NCBI RefSeq assembly: GCF_002093115.1
Contig: NZ_NAAD01000005.1
Coordinates: forward strand, 91,942 to 155,941
Direction of reading: 5' to 3'
DNA from: Geothermobacter hydrogeniphilus
GTDB lineage: Bacteria > Desulfobacterota > Desulfuromonadia > Desulfuromonadales > Geothermobacteraceae
Length of the DNA: 64,000 nucleotides
Part shown: piece after piece, positions 17,668 through 26,651 of the stretch
Layout: each line of letters opens with the position of its first letter
How positions within the stretch are numbered: the stretch's first letter is position 1
The notes under the pieces: generated by a model
Databases searched by the model: none
The model's input: only the letters and a program-made list of their open reading frames with translations
Told to the model about the DNA's origin: nothing
Position numbers and translations under genes: made by a program

Positions 17668-18464
17668 TGTCTGTCAATCAAGGCCACCGTGCCAAGAAGC
17701 GGTTCGGCCAGAATTTTCTGCGTGATCGCCATGTGGTGGGAGAAATCCTGGCCGCCGCCGAAATCACGGCCACCGACCGGGTTCTGGAGATCGGTCCCGG
17801 GCTCGGTGCCCTGACCGATGGACTGCTGCGGGCCGCCGGCGAGGTCCTGATCATGGAACTGGATCGCGACCTGCTGCAGCGTTGGCAGCAGCGGCCGGAG
17901 CCCAACCTGCGGGTTCTGGCCGGAGACGCCCTCAAGCTCGACTGGCCGCAGTTGCTTGAACCCGCGCCGGTCAAGCTGGTTGCCAATCTGCCGTACAATA
18001 TTTCCAGCCAGGTCATCTTCAAAATTCTCGATCACCGGCAGCTGTTTTCCCGACTGGTGCTGATGTTCCAGAAAGAGGTCGGTGAGCGTCTGCGCGCCGC
18101 GCCGGGCTGCCGTGATTATGGCATCCTGTCGGTGCTTTGCCGACAGTGGTTCGATATTCGCCGGGTTGTCAAGGTTCCGCCCCAGGCGTTTCGACCGGCT
18201 CCCAAAGTTGATTCGGTGGTGCTGCGGTTCGATCCGTTGCCCGAACCGCGGGTGGTTGTCGACCAGCCGGAACTGTTTCTGCGGGTGGTCAAGGGAGCCT
18301 TTGTTCAGCGCCGGAAAACCCTGCGCAACAGTTTGCTCGCGGCTGGTTTTGAAGCCGGAGTGCTTGATGCCGCCCTGCAGCGCAGCGACATTCTGCCGAC
18401 CCGTCGCGGAGAAACCCTCGAGCTTGAGGAGTTCGCCCGTTTGACCCGTAATCTTCAGGCCTGA
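17667..18464 (+). CDS. rsmA: 16S rRNA (adenine1518-N6/adenine1519-N6)-dimethyltransferase
   Basis: RsmA (KsgA) dimethylates two adjacent adenines near the 3' end of 16S rRNA in late small-subunit assembly. The 265-residue product opens with KKRFGQNFLRD, has the SAM-binding motif VLEIGPGLGALT and the catalytic NLPYNIS motif IV near residue 108. The frame extends upstream to 17523, but the ATG at 17667 overlaps the DUF2062 stop and gives the normal length. Confidence 0.96.
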   Translation: MSVNQGHRAKKRFGQNFLRDRHVVGEILAAAEITATDRVLEIGPGLGALTDGLLRAAGEVLIMELDRDLLQRWQQRPEPNLRVLAGDALKLDWPQLLEPAPVKLVANLPYNISSQVIFKILDHRQLFSRLVLMFQKEVGERLRAAPGCRDYGILSVLCRQWFDIRRVVKVPPQAFRPAPKVDSVVLRFDPLPEPRVVVDQPELFLRVVKGAFVQRRKTLRNSLLAAGFEAGVLDAALQRSDILPTRRGETLELEEFARLTRNLQA

Positions 18465-18513
18465 GACAGACGCGTTTCCGTCCAGGCTTCCCTCTTTTCA
18501 GGAGTTGTTATTT

Positions 18514-19407
18514 ATGAGTTCAACCGAACAGGTCGTCGCCCGTGTCAACGGCACCCCCATCAATCGATTTGACCTGGATAATGCTATCCAGGGCTATGCC
18601 ATGGAACAGCACCGCAAGACCATGGACCAGCTCGATGCCGACCAGCTCCGGGAGGCCGAGGATTTCGCTCTCGAAAAGCTGGTTGCCCGTGAGTTGATAT
18701 TCCAGGAAGCGATGGCCGGCGGTTTCGTCGCTGATGAACAGACCATCGAAGAGGAGCGGCAGAAGATTGTTGCCAACTTCCCCAGTGAAGAGGAGTTTGC
18801 CGCAACCCTGGCCAAGGCCGGGCTTGATAGTGAATCCTATCGCCGTATGCTGCGCCAGGATGTGACCGTCAACCAGTTCTCCGAACAGCAGATCATGGGC
18901 CTTCCTGAGCCGGACCTGGACGCGGTCGAATCCTTTTACCGGGAGCATCCGGAGCAGATGATTCGCCGGGGCAGGGTGCGCGCCTGCCACATCCTGGTCA
19001 AGGCCCCTGCAACTGAGCGGGATCAGGCGCGGGAAAAGATCGAGCAGCTGCGGCAGCAGGCAACGGCCGACAACTTTGCCGACCTGGCCCGACGCAGTTC
19101 CGACTGCCCGAGCGCCACCGGCGGCGGTGATCTCGGTTATTTCCGCCGTGGTGACATGGTCGCCGAGTTCGAGCAGGCGGCTTTTTCGCAACCGGTCGGT
19201 GAAGTCGGCGCCCCGGTTGAAACCCAGTTCGGTTTCCACCTGATCATGGTCCTCGACCGTGAGGAAGACCAGCGGATGAGCCTCGAGGAAGCTCGTCCGC
19301 AGATCGTTCGTTTTCTGCAGGGGCAGGCGGGAGCGGAAAAATTGCGCGCCTGGGTTGAGCAGCTGCGCGACAAGGCGGTGATCGAACTGAACATCGCTGT
19401 GGATTGA
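18514..19407 (+). CDS. Parvulin-type peptidyl-prolyl isomerase without signal peptide
   Basis: The 297-residue protein has a SurA/PpiC-like N-terminal helical domain (VVARVNGTPINRFDLDNAI) and one parvulin domain at about residues 145-245 (RACHILVKAP, ARRSSDCPSATGGGDLGYF, GEVGAPVETQFGFHLIMV). It should catalyse cis-trans isomerisation of prolyl bonds and act as a chaperone. No hydrophobic leader is present, unlike secreted SurA, so it may be cytoplasmic. AGGAG at 18500 fits the ATG at 18514. It ends in a clear terminator. Confidence 0.9.
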   Translation: MSSTEQVVARVNGTPINRFDLDNAIQGYAMEQHRKTMDQLDADQLREAEDFALEKLVARELIFQEAMAGGFVADEQTIEEERQKIVANFPSEEEFAATLAKAGLDSESYRRMLRQDVTVNQFSEQQIMGLPEPDLDAVESFYREHPEQMIRRGRVRACHILVKAPATERDQAREKIEQLRQQATADNFADLARRSSDCPSATGGGDLGYFRRGDMVAEFEQAAFSQPVGEVGAPVETQFGFHLIMVLDREEDQRMSLEEARPQIVRFLQGQAGAEKLRAWVEQLRDKAVIELNIAVD

Positions 19408-19428
19408 GCGAACCCGGCCTCCTTTCAT

Positions 19429-19470
19429 CCGGGGAGGCGGCTCGTCGCCGTCTCCCCGGAGTCTTTTTTT
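19429..19470 (+). terminator. Intrinsic terminator after the parvulin gene
   Basis: A long GC-rich stem (19429-19442 with about 19446-19459) is followed by seven T at 19464-19470. It lies 22 bases past the stop and closes the tsaD-DUF2062-rsmA-parvulin stretch. Confidence 0.9.
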
Positions 19471-19578
19471 ATCCGACCTGCTTGTCAATGCTCCACTCAT
19501 GATCTAAACTCCCAAAATGACTGGTAATTATCCAGCCAGTATGTTTGTCTACGCCCTTCATCCCGCCGGGAGCAGATC

Positions 19579-22500
19579 ATGAAGACTATCGTTGATTCAC
19601 AAGGACATCGTCTGCCGCAACAGCAGATCGAAGAGAAAATTTCCACCGCCCTGATGCTGCTCTGCCAGCGCCAGCCGGAGCGGGCCGACCAGTTGCGAGC
19701 CCTCGCCGGGATCCTGCGGGATCACACTCCGCTGAGTTTCTTTGTCGCCCCGACAACCGACCGCCTGGCGGAATGGGTTGAGCAGTTTGACCGTTTTCTC
19801 GCCCGGCGGGACTCCCGGGTGATGGTGGACTGTTTCTCGCTGGCTCCGGGAGACCGTTCTTTCCTGGTGACCAATACCCCCGATGTTCCCTACCTGCTGC
19901 ACACCGTTCAACTCTGTCTTTCCCGTCTCGGAGTTCGTTTCCAGGTTGTCTGTCACCCGATCATCTCGGTTCACCGTGAGGGGGGAGAGATCGTGCGTCT
20001 CGGTCCCGCGGGCCGGGGTGGCGATGCTGAATCACTGATCGTCATTGAACTGGAAGATATCGGCTGTCGTGACATTCCTGAACTGCTGAAGGAGGTGCGG
20101 CGCCGGCTTGAACTGGTTCTGCAGGTTGCGGCCGATGATCAGAAGCTGCGGCAGCAGCTCAATGCCGTCGGTCATTGCCGTACCGCCAATCATGATTTCT
20201 GGTCCTGGCTTGAGCAGGGAGCGTTTCTGCCTCTGTCATATAAAAGACTGAGGCTTTCCGGCAGTGGTGATGCCATGGAGGTGCTTGAAGAAGCCGACAG
20301 CGCTCTCGGCATTCCGTGGAAAATGGTTCAGGTCCGCAGTGGCGAATCCCTCTCCCTGAGTGAGCTTCCGGGACGCTTCCAGAGCAGAATCCATCGCCCG
20401 ACGGCCGAAGTGGTGGAGGAAAGCGACCGCCGCAGTCCCATCTTTCGTGATGAACCCCTGGTCTATGTCGGTTGCCGGGACGGGTCGGTCGAGCATGTTT
20501 TCCTTGGCCTTTTTGTTCCCGAAGAGCTGGAGAAGCCGACCCTCGGCATTCCCGCGCTGAAGAACCGGATGGCACAGGCCTTCGACCAGCTCTGTATCCC
20601 CGCCGGCAGCCATGATTACCGTAAGATTACCGAGATCTTCAATTCCTTCCCCAAAACCGAGATGTTTTTCATGGCTGACGAGGAGTTGTTCTGCCTGGTC
20701 CGCTCGTTCACCCAGTTGTACCGCCACGCCTCGGTCAAGGTTGTCCCGGCTCACAGCCTGGCGGTACGCGGGCTGACGCTGATGATGATCATGCCGCGTG
20801 ATTTCTACACGCCGCAGAACATGAGTCGTATGGAGAAGTATCTCAAACGCTTTTTCAGCGCCGCCGGCGTCGTAACACGCGTTATTCACATGGCCAAGTC
20901 CTACCTCAGCCTGCATGTCAGCATCCAGAAGGACGATTTCGACATCGCCTTCGATGCCGGCAGGCTGGAGCGCGGGTTGACGCGTCTCGCCCGCCCCTGG
21001 GATCTGTGTCTGGAAGACCTGCTCGATCGACGTTTCGATGCCTGTCGACGAGATCAGTTGCTGGAACGCTATCGGGACGCATTCCCGATTGAATACCGTC
21101 ACCTGACTCACCCGCGCTTCGCCCTGCGCGACATCCAGGCCATAGAGCAGCTCTTCATCGATGGCGAAGATTCCTTTGCCCTGTGGGGGCCGTTGCGCGA
21201 CCCGGAGGAGTTTTTCCGCCTGCAGTTCTACAGCCTTCGGCAGAGCTATCTCAACGAGTTGATGCCGTTTCTGGAAAATCTCGGTGTCAATGTCATCGAC
21301 GAGGTTGATTTCAGCCTGGTTGTCGATCAGCGCGAAGTCTTCATCAAGAGCTTTGCCATCCGCGGCGGCGCGGGAAGCCTGCCGCTCTCACCGCTGCGCG
21401 ACAAACTGGTCGCCGCCCTGACCGCTCTGCGCCGGGGTGACCTGGAGAACGACTACCTGAATCGACTGCTGGTTCTCTCCGGCCTCGACTGGAAACAGAT
21501 CGACCTTTTCCGTGCCTATCGAAATTACTATTTTCAGCTGGGTTCTCCCTACAGTAAGCGGCGGGTGGCCTTCTCGCTGATCAACAATCCGCAGGTGGCA
21601 GCACTGCTTTACAATTATTTCGAGGCCCGGTTCAAGCCCGATGAACGTTGGCAGGATCCCCTCGAACGGGAAGAACAGGCGCTCTCGCCGATCCGCATGG
21701 AGTTGATCGCCGCTCTGCAGCAGGTGCAGGACCCCAACGAAGATGAAATCCTGCGGATCATGTTCAACCTGATCGATTCGACCATCCGCAGCAATTTCTT
21801 TCTGCGTCGTGATGCCGAGGACTATTTCCTGGCGTTCAAGATCAGCGCCATCGGCATCATCGACATGCCGGCGCCGCGCCCTCTCTACGAAACCTATGTT
21901 CACAGCGCGAAGATGGAGGGCATCCACCTGCGCGGCGGCAAGGTCGCCCGCGGCGGTATCCGCTGGTCCGATCGGCCGGATGACTTCCGCACCGAGATCC
22001 TCGGCCTGATGAAGACCCAGATGACCAAGAACGCGCTCATTGTACCGGTCGGTTCCAAGGGCGGCTTCATCGTCAAGACACCGTTCAGCAACCGGGAAGA
22101 GGGTGGGGCGTTGTCGAAGGCGGCCTACCAGACGCTGATGCGTGGTCTGCTTGACCTGTGTGACAACCGGGTCGGCACCAGGGTGGTGCGTCCGCGGGGA
22201 ATCGTCGCCTATGACGGCGAAGATCCCTATCTTGTGGTGGCCGCCGACAAGGGCACCGCTCACCTTCCCGACACCGCCAACGCGATCAGCTGTGATTACG
22301 GTTTCTGGCTCGGAGACGCCTTTGCCAGCGGTGGTTCCAGGGGCTACGACCACAAGAAACTCGGCATTACCGCGCGAGGCGCCTGGGAGTGCGTCAAACG
22401 CCATTTTCGCGAACTGGGAACCGACATCCAGTCCGAACCGGTGACCGTGGTCGGTATCGGCGACATGGGGGGGGATGTTTTCGGCAACGGCATGTTGCTG

Positions 22501-24288
22501 TCGAAAAAACTCAAATTGCTGGCCGCCTTCAATCACCTGCATATTTTTCTCGATCCGGACCCCGATCCTGAAGTTTCCTGGGCTGAACGCAAACGGCTGT
22601 TCGAGCTGCCGCGTTCATCCTGGGAGGATTACAATCCGCAATTGATCAGTCGGGGCGGCGGCGTCTTCAGCCGCAGCGCCAAGGATATTCCGCTTTCACC
22701 CGAAGTCCGGAAATGGCTGGGGGTCAAGCACGATTCAATCGACCCCAACGGGCTGATCAGCCTGTTGCTGGCGGCACCGGTCGACCTGCTCTGGAACGGC
22801 GGCATCGGCACTTATGTCAAGGCTTCGGATGAAAAGCACAGTGATGCCGGCGACCGCGCCAATGACGCCCTGCGGATTGACGCCACCCAGTTGCGCGCCC
22901 GGGTGATTGGTGAAGGGGGTAACCTCGGCATGACCCAGAAAGCGCGGATTGAATATGCCCTCGGCGGCGGGCGGCTGAACACTGACGCCATCGACAATTC
23001 GGCCGGAGTCGACTGCTCCGACCATGAAGTCAACCTGAAGATTTTCCTCCATCATCTGATCGCCGAAGGCAAACTCAAGGATGAGCAGCAGCGGGATCGT
23101 CTGCTGGCAGAGGTCACCGACGATGTCTGCCGGCTGGTGCTGAAAAACAACTACACCCAGAGCCTCTGCCTGAGCATGGACCTGGAGCGTTGCGGAGAGG
23201 ATGCCGGCCCCTTTCTCGATCTTGCCGACCGCCTGACCGATGCCGGTCTGCTTGATCGCAAGGGGGAGGGCCTGCCGAGTGCCAAGCAGGTGATGGCGCG
23301 GGCCGACCGCAGCCTGACGAGGCCGGAGTTGTCGATTCTGCTTGCCTACGCCAAGATGCAGCTCTACCAGGCGCTGCTGGAAAGTGATCTGCCGGAAGAT
23401 GAACTGGCGGGAGACGATCTGAAAAGCTATTTCCCGCCGCTGATGCAGAAACGTTTCGGTAAAGAACTGGCGGGACATCCGCTGGCGCGGGAGATCATCG
23501 CCACCGTGGTGACCAACAGGATTGTCGACCAGGCCGGGGCCTGTTTCTGCGACCGCCTGGTTCGTGGTACCGGGGCGGGCCTGGTCGCCATCGCCCGAAC
23601 CTACCTGTTCTTTGACCGGCTGCTGCAGGCCGACAATGTTCGGGACTGGGTCTACAGCCGTGACAACCGCATGACGGCCGAACAGCAGCACCAGCTGCTG
23701 CGGCTGCTGGAGAGTCATATCGCCGAACTCTGTCGGACGGCACTGGCCGTCGGTTTCCCGATTGTCTACAGCCGGCGGCGGATCACCGCTCTTCGCAGGC
23801 AGTTCGAGGAGTACTGTGCCTCTCTATCCGGAACCGGGACGCTGCTGGTTGAGGTCGAGGACATGCCGCCCGAGGTCGCGGCAGGCCTGACCATGCTGAC
23901 CGATCTCGATCATTTTCTGCCGGTTGTGGTTCTGGCGGGAGAGGCGAAGAGGCCGCTGCCCGAGGTCGTTGACTGCTACCGCGCGGTGCGGAAGAAACTC
24001 GATCTCGATCCACTGCTCGACTGTCTTTCCAGGGTTGCGGTGAAGGATCGCTGGGGGCGCCTCGGTCGGGAGGCGCTGCGTACCCAGATCGATGCTCATG
24101 TCAGCCAGATTGCCCGCAAGGTGCTGCAGCAGTACGGGGGGCGGACCGCCGAATTCTTCAACGCCCGGCGCTCCCTGATGCAGACCTACCGGGCCCAGCG
24201 CAAACGTCTCGGCGCGGCGGTCCCCGACAATCTGCATCCTTTCATGGTCCTGGTCGGCAGCATCAACCGGCTGCTGAACGAGGCCTGA
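19579..24288 (+). CDS. Large NAD-specific glutamate dehydrogenase
   Basis: At 1569 residues this is the giant (about 180 kDa) bacterial NAD-GDH type that deaminates glutamate to 2-oxoglutarate and ammonium. The catalytic core is seen at about residues 770-1000: GGKVARGGIRWSDRPDDFRT with the substrate-binding lysine region MTKNALIVPVGSKGGF, followed by the Rossmann part (VTVVGIGDMGGDVFGNGM). The long N-terminal part carries ACT-like and regulatory domains and the helical C-terminal domain is complete. It is a single gene with terminators or repeats on both sides. Many long antisense open frames over it (for example 21388-22542) are shadows. Confidence 0.95.
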   Translation: MKTIVDSQGHRLPQQQIEEKISTALMLLCQRQPERADQLRALAGILRDHTPLSFFVAPTTDRLAEWVEQFDRFLARRDSRVMVDCFSLAPGDRSFLVTNTPDVPYLLHTVQLCLSRLGVRFQVVCHPIISVHREGGEIVRLGPAGRGGDAESLIVIELEDIGCRDIPELLKEVRRRLELVLQVAADDQKLRQQLNAVGHCRTANHDFWSWLEQGAFLPLSYKRLRLSGSGDAMEVLEEADSALGIPWKMVQVRSGESLSLSELPGRFQSRIHRPTAEVVEESDRRSPIFRDEPLVYVGCRDGSVEHVFLGLFVPEELEKPTLGIPALKNRMAQAFDQLCIPAGSHDYRKITEIFNSFPKTEMFFMADEELFCLVRSFTQLYRHASVKVVPAHSLAVRGLTLMMIMPRDFYTPQNMSRMEKYLKRFFSAAGVVTRVIHMAKSYLSLHVSIQKDDFDIAFDAGRLERGLTRLARPWDLCLEDLLDRRFDACRRDQLLERYRDAFPIEYRHLTHPRFALRDIQAIEQLFIDGEDSFALWGPLRDPEEFFRLQFYSLRQSYLNELMPFLENLGVNVIDEVDFSLVVDQREVFIKSFAIRGGAGSLPLSPLRDKLVAALTALRRGDLENDYLNRLLVLSGLDWKQIDLFRAYRNYYFQLGSPYSKRRVAFSLINNPQVAALLYNYFEARFKPDERWQDPLEREEQALSPIRMELIAALQQVQDPNEDEILRIMFNLIDSTIRSNFFLRRDAEDYFLAFKISAIGIIDMPAPRPLYETYVHSAKMEGIHLRGGKVARGGIRWSDRPDDFRTEILGLMKTQMTKNALIVPVGSKGGFIVKTPFSNREEGGALSKAAYQTLMRGLLDLCDNRVGTRVVRPRGIVAYDGEDPYLVVAADKGTAHLPDTANAISCDYGFWLGDAFASGGSRGYDHKKLGITARGAWECVKRHFRELGTDIQSEPVTVVGIGDMGGDVFGNGMLLSKKLKLLAAFNHLHIFLDPDPDPEVSWAERKRLFELPRSSWEDYNPQLISRGGGVFSRSAKDIPLSPEVRKWLGVKHDSIDPNGLISLLLAAPVDLLWNGGIGTYVKASDEKHSDAGDRANDALRIDATQLRARVIGEGGNLGMTQKARIEYALGGGRLNTDAIDNSAGVDCSDHEVNLKIFLHHLIAEGKLKDEQQRDRLLAEVTDDVCRLVLKNNYTQSLCLSMDLERCGEDAGPFLDLADRLTDAGLLDRKGEGLPSAKQVMARADRSLTRPELSILLAYAKMQLYQALLESDLPEDELAGDDLKSYFPPLMQKRFGKELAGHPLAREIIATVVTNRIVDQAGACFCDRLVRGTGAGLVAIARTYLFFDRLLQADNVRDWVYSRDNRMTAEQQHQLLRLLESHIAELCRTALAVGFPIVYSRRRITALRRQFEEYCASLSGTGTLLVEVEDMPPEVAAGLTMLTDLDHFLPVVVLAGEAKRPLPEVVDCYRAVRKKLDLDPLLDCLSRVAVKDRWGRLGREALRTQIDAHVSQIARKVLQQYGGRTAEFFNARRSLMQTYRAQRKRLGAAVPDNLHPFMVLVGSINRLLNEA

Positions 24289-24442
24289 TGGCGTCGCAAA
24301 AACTCACCAGCAGCTGCGTTACTGCGTTTGTCTCACTGCTTCAACGTACGTAAGTACGCCTCATTGCTTGACAATCGCGCGCCTTGCTGCTGGCGCTTTT
24401 TGCTTGGCCAACACACTTGATGCTTTTTTGCGAAAGCATCGA
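24287..24442 (+). repeat. Dispersed ~155-bp intergenic repeat, copy 1
   Basis: Starting at the NAD-GDH stop codon, this stretch is nearly identical to the reverse complement of 41907-42061. It contains a dyad around AACGTACGTAAGTACG and ends in a hairpin (GATGCTTT...AAAGCATC) that has a T-rich loop and could terminate transcription. There is no coding capacity. Two copies 17.6 kb apart in opposite orientation indicate a multi-copy element of the genome. Confidence 0.85.
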
Positions 24443-24468
24443 GCCTGATTCCGGCGGAGGTAAAATTA

Positions 24469-25065
24469 ATGCAGAAACGTCAACTGGGCCCCTGTGTCAC
24501 CTTCTTTCCGCAACCGACCACCCTGATCAGCAGTGTCGATCACCAGGGTCTGGTCAATGTCATGACCGCGTCCTGGGTCGGCATTGTCAGCAAAACACCG
24601 CCGACCATGGCCATCTCCCTGAACAAGGGACGCCTCAGTTACGCCAATATCCGCCAGACCGGCTGTTTTACCGTCAACGCGGTTCCGGCCGACCTGGCCG
24701 TCGCGGCTGATTTCTGCGGTATCCGCTCGGGGCGGGATTGTGACAAGCTTGCCGTCTCCGGTCTGAGCCTGACTCCCGGGCTTCATCAACAGGCTCCGCT
24801 GATTGAAGAGTCTCCTCTCAATGTCGAATGCCGACTGGCCAGAGAAATTGAACTGGGCGACTATCGGCTGCTGCTGGGAGAAATCCTCGATATTCACGCC
24901 GCCGAGAGCGCTTTCGATGAACAGGAAAAACTCTCGGTGCCCCCCTTTGATCCGCTGGTCTACCTCGGCGGGGTCCGGGAATACTGGTCGCTGGGAGAGA
25001 AGATCGCCACGGCCTATCATGACGGCCGGCAACTGGTGCCGGAGGATCCTGACAGAAAGGACTGA
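24469..25065 (+). CDS. Flavin reductase-like domain protein
   Basis: The 198-residue protein has the FMN-binding split-barrel fold of the flavin reductase-like family: LISSVDHQGLVNVMTASWVGIVSKTPPTMAI, then LSYANIRQTGCFTVN and VECRLAREIELGDYRLLLGEI. Members bind FMN and act as NAD(P)H:flavin oxidoreductases or as partners of rubredoxin and ferric reductases. GGCGGAGG lies just before the ATG. It is isolated between repeat-containing spacers, so context gives no pathway. Confidence 0.88.
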   Translation: MQKRQLGPCVTFFPQPTTLISSVDHQGLVNVMTASWVGIVSKTPPTMAISLNKGRLSYANIRQTGCFTVNAVPADLAVAADFCGIRSGRDCDKLAVSGLSLTPGLHQQAPLIEESPLNVECRLAREIELGDYRLLLGEILDIHAAESAFDEQEKLSVPPFDPLVYLGGVREYWSLGEKIATAYHDGRQLVPEDPDRKD

Positions 25066-25333
25066 CAGTCTGAGGAAAAACGTCCATCCGCGGTGTTGCC
25101 CTCACCCCGCGTCAATGACCTGCCTTCCGCTATGCCTTGTTCCGTGGGGTTACGGTCGCCCTGCCTCTGGATATTTTTGCTCAGCCCGGGGACGACTTTT
25201 TCAACAACCTTCCAAGGGGTCGATTTCATTTGCTGAATCGAGACATCCGATTGCGTATACAAAATATCTCCGGATATCAAATTTCTTCTGGACTTGAAAA
25301 AAGTCGTTGTGATATAGACTAAAACGCTTTTTG

Positions 25334-25390
25334 AAACCCGCGACGGGCCCGGAACAGGCTCTGGAGCCGAACAGGTCGCGGGTTTTTGTT
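25334..25390 (+). terminator. Terminator-like hairpin, possibly the end of a short transcript
   Basis: An 11-bp stem (25334-25344 with 25375-25385) encloses a smaller GC hairpin (GGCT...AGCC, 25357-25368) and runs into a T-rich tract. It lies 270 bases after the flavin reductase-like gene, too far for a simple gene-end terminator. An AT-rich promoter-like stretch (TTGAAA and GATATAGACT, about 25293-25320) lies just upstream, so a small RNA of about 65 bases is possible. Confidence 0.5.
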
Positions 25391-25523
25391 TGACAACATA
25401 CCGCCTGGATCTACGGACCGGGACGGAAGGCACAAGCATTTTGCGGTCACGGATTGTTCGTGGTTGCCGTTGTTGCGCCTTTCGGCCCTGCCGAAGGGCG
25501 TTTGTTGTTTGGAGTTGAGAGGT

Positions 25524-25608
25524 GGCTGAAGGAAAAAACCAGGAGCGGCTAAAGGAAAAAACCAGGAGCGGCTAAAGGAAAAAACCAGGAGCGGCTAAAG
25601 GCTAAAGG
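25524..25608 (+). repeat. Tandem 23-bp repeat (three copies)
   Basis: The unit GGCTAAAGGAAAAAACC plus AGGAGC is repeated three times (25524-25546, 25547-25569, 25570-25592; the first copy differs by one base) and then GGCTAAAGGCTAAAGG follows. Its GGCTAAAGG core is complementary to the CCTTTAGCC-like units of the next array, so the two can pair. Confidence 0.9.
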
Positions 25609-25620
25609 GGAACTCCCACA

Positions 25621-25742
25621 GCCCTTGCCCCTTAGCCCTTGCCCCTTAGCCCTTGCCCCTTAGCCCTTGGCCCTTGGCCCTTGGCCCTTGGCCCTTAGCC
25701 TTTGCCCCTTAGCCTTTGGCCCTTAGCCTTTGGCCCTTAGCC
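25621..25742 (+). repeat. Heptameric tandem repeat array upstream of panB
   Basis: Seventeen consecutive 7-base units of the forms GCCCTTG, CCCCTTA, GCCCTTA and GCCTTTG fill these 122 bases in strict phase. The array ends 24 bases before the panB start codon. It has no gene and looks like a variable-number repeat. Confidence 0.95.
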
Positions 25743-25766
25743 GATTTCGCCTTTGGAGTTGATACC

Positions 25767-26573
25767 ATGAGCAGGAAACAGACGACGATTCTTGATCTGC
25801 AACGCATGAAACGCGAGGGTGAAAAGATTACCGTCCTGACCGCTTACGACTATCCCTTCGCCCGCCTGATGGACGCTGAGGGGGTCGACGTTATCCTGGT
25901 CGGCGATTCGGTCGGCTCGGTGGTGGCCGGTTACGACACCACCCTGCCGGTGACCATGGACGAAATGGTCTACCATACCCGCGCCGTGGCGCGCGGCAGC
26001 GAGAAGGCGCTGGTGGTGGCCGACATGCCCTTCCTCTCCTACCAGGTCGACCTTGCCGAAGCCCGCCGCAATGCCGGGCGACTGATCAAGGAAGGCGGGG
26101 CCCAGGCGGTCAAGCTGGAGGGCGGGACCAACATGGCCGAGACCATTCACGCCCTGGTTGATATCGACATCCCGGTGGTCGGCCACATCGGTCTGACCCC
26201 GCAGTCGATTCATCGCATGGGGGGGTACCGGGTCCAGGGCAAGCAGGCCGAGCAGGCCGAAAAACTGCTTGCCGACGCCCGTGCCGTCGAACAGGCCGGT
26301 GCCTGCGCCATGGTGCTTGAAGCGATTCCGGCCTCGCTGGCCAAAGAGATTACCGCCGCCGTCGAGATTCCCACCATCGGTATCGGCGCCGGGATCGATT
26401 GTGACGGCCAGGTGCTGGTGATCCATGATATCCTCGGCCTGTGCGAAAAGTATTCGCCCAAGTTCGTCAAACGCTACGCCGATGCCGCCACCCTGATCCG
26501 CGGCGGTATCCGTGACTATATCGACGAGGTCAAGAGCGGCGCCTTCCCGGGGCCTGAGCATAGTTTTAAATGA
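25767..26573 (+). CDS. panB: 3-methyl-2-oxobutanoate hydroxymethyltransferase
   Basis: PanB transfers a hydroxymethyl group from 5,10-methylene-THF to 2-oxoisovalerate to give ketopantoate, the first step of pantothenate synthesis. The 268-residue product has the Mg-binding [22 protein letters not shown] segment, KLEGG and GHIGLTPQS motifs. ATG 25767 has GGAG upstream; the open frame to 25716 is only repeat array. panC and panP follow, giving nearly the whole pathway to pantothenate except ketopantoate reduction. Confidence 0.96.
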   Translation: MSRKQTTILDLQRMKREGEKITVLTAYDYPFARLMDAEGVDVILVGDSVGSVVAGYDTTLPVTMDEMVYHTRAVARGSEKALVVADMPFLSYQVDLAEARRNAGRLIKEGGAQAVKLEGGTNMAETIHALVDIDIPVVGHIGLTPQSIHRMGGYRVQGKQAEQAEKLLADARAVEQAGACAMVLEAIPASLAKEITAAVEIPTIGIGAGIDCDGQVLVIHDILGLCEKYSPKFVKRYADAATLIRGGIRDYIDEVKSGAFPGPEHSFK

Positions 26574-26575
26574 GA

Positions 26576-26651
26576 GGTACGAGGCAAAAGGTACGAGGCA
26601 AAAGGTTTAAAACCTTGAACCTCGAACCTTGAACCTTGAACCTGTGAACCT
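26576..26651 (+). repeat. Heptad repeats in the panB-panC spacer
   Basis: Two copies of the 14-mer GGTACGAGGCAAAA (26576-26603) are followed by the palindrome GGTTTAAAACC and then units TTGAACC, TCGAACC, TTGAACC, TTGAACC and TGTGAACC up to one base before the panC ATG. The array occupies the region where a Shine-Dalgarno sequence for panC would lie, and none is visible. Confidence 0.85.

Noticed and set aside
21388..22542. 384-codon minus-strand open frame and similar ones over 19.6-24.3 kb
   Set aside because: All are antisense to the NAD-glutamate dehydrogenase and show the composition expected of shadow frames.
25524..25742. CRISPR array
   Set aside because: Units are contiguous 23-mers and 7-mers without unique spacers, and no cas genes are near.
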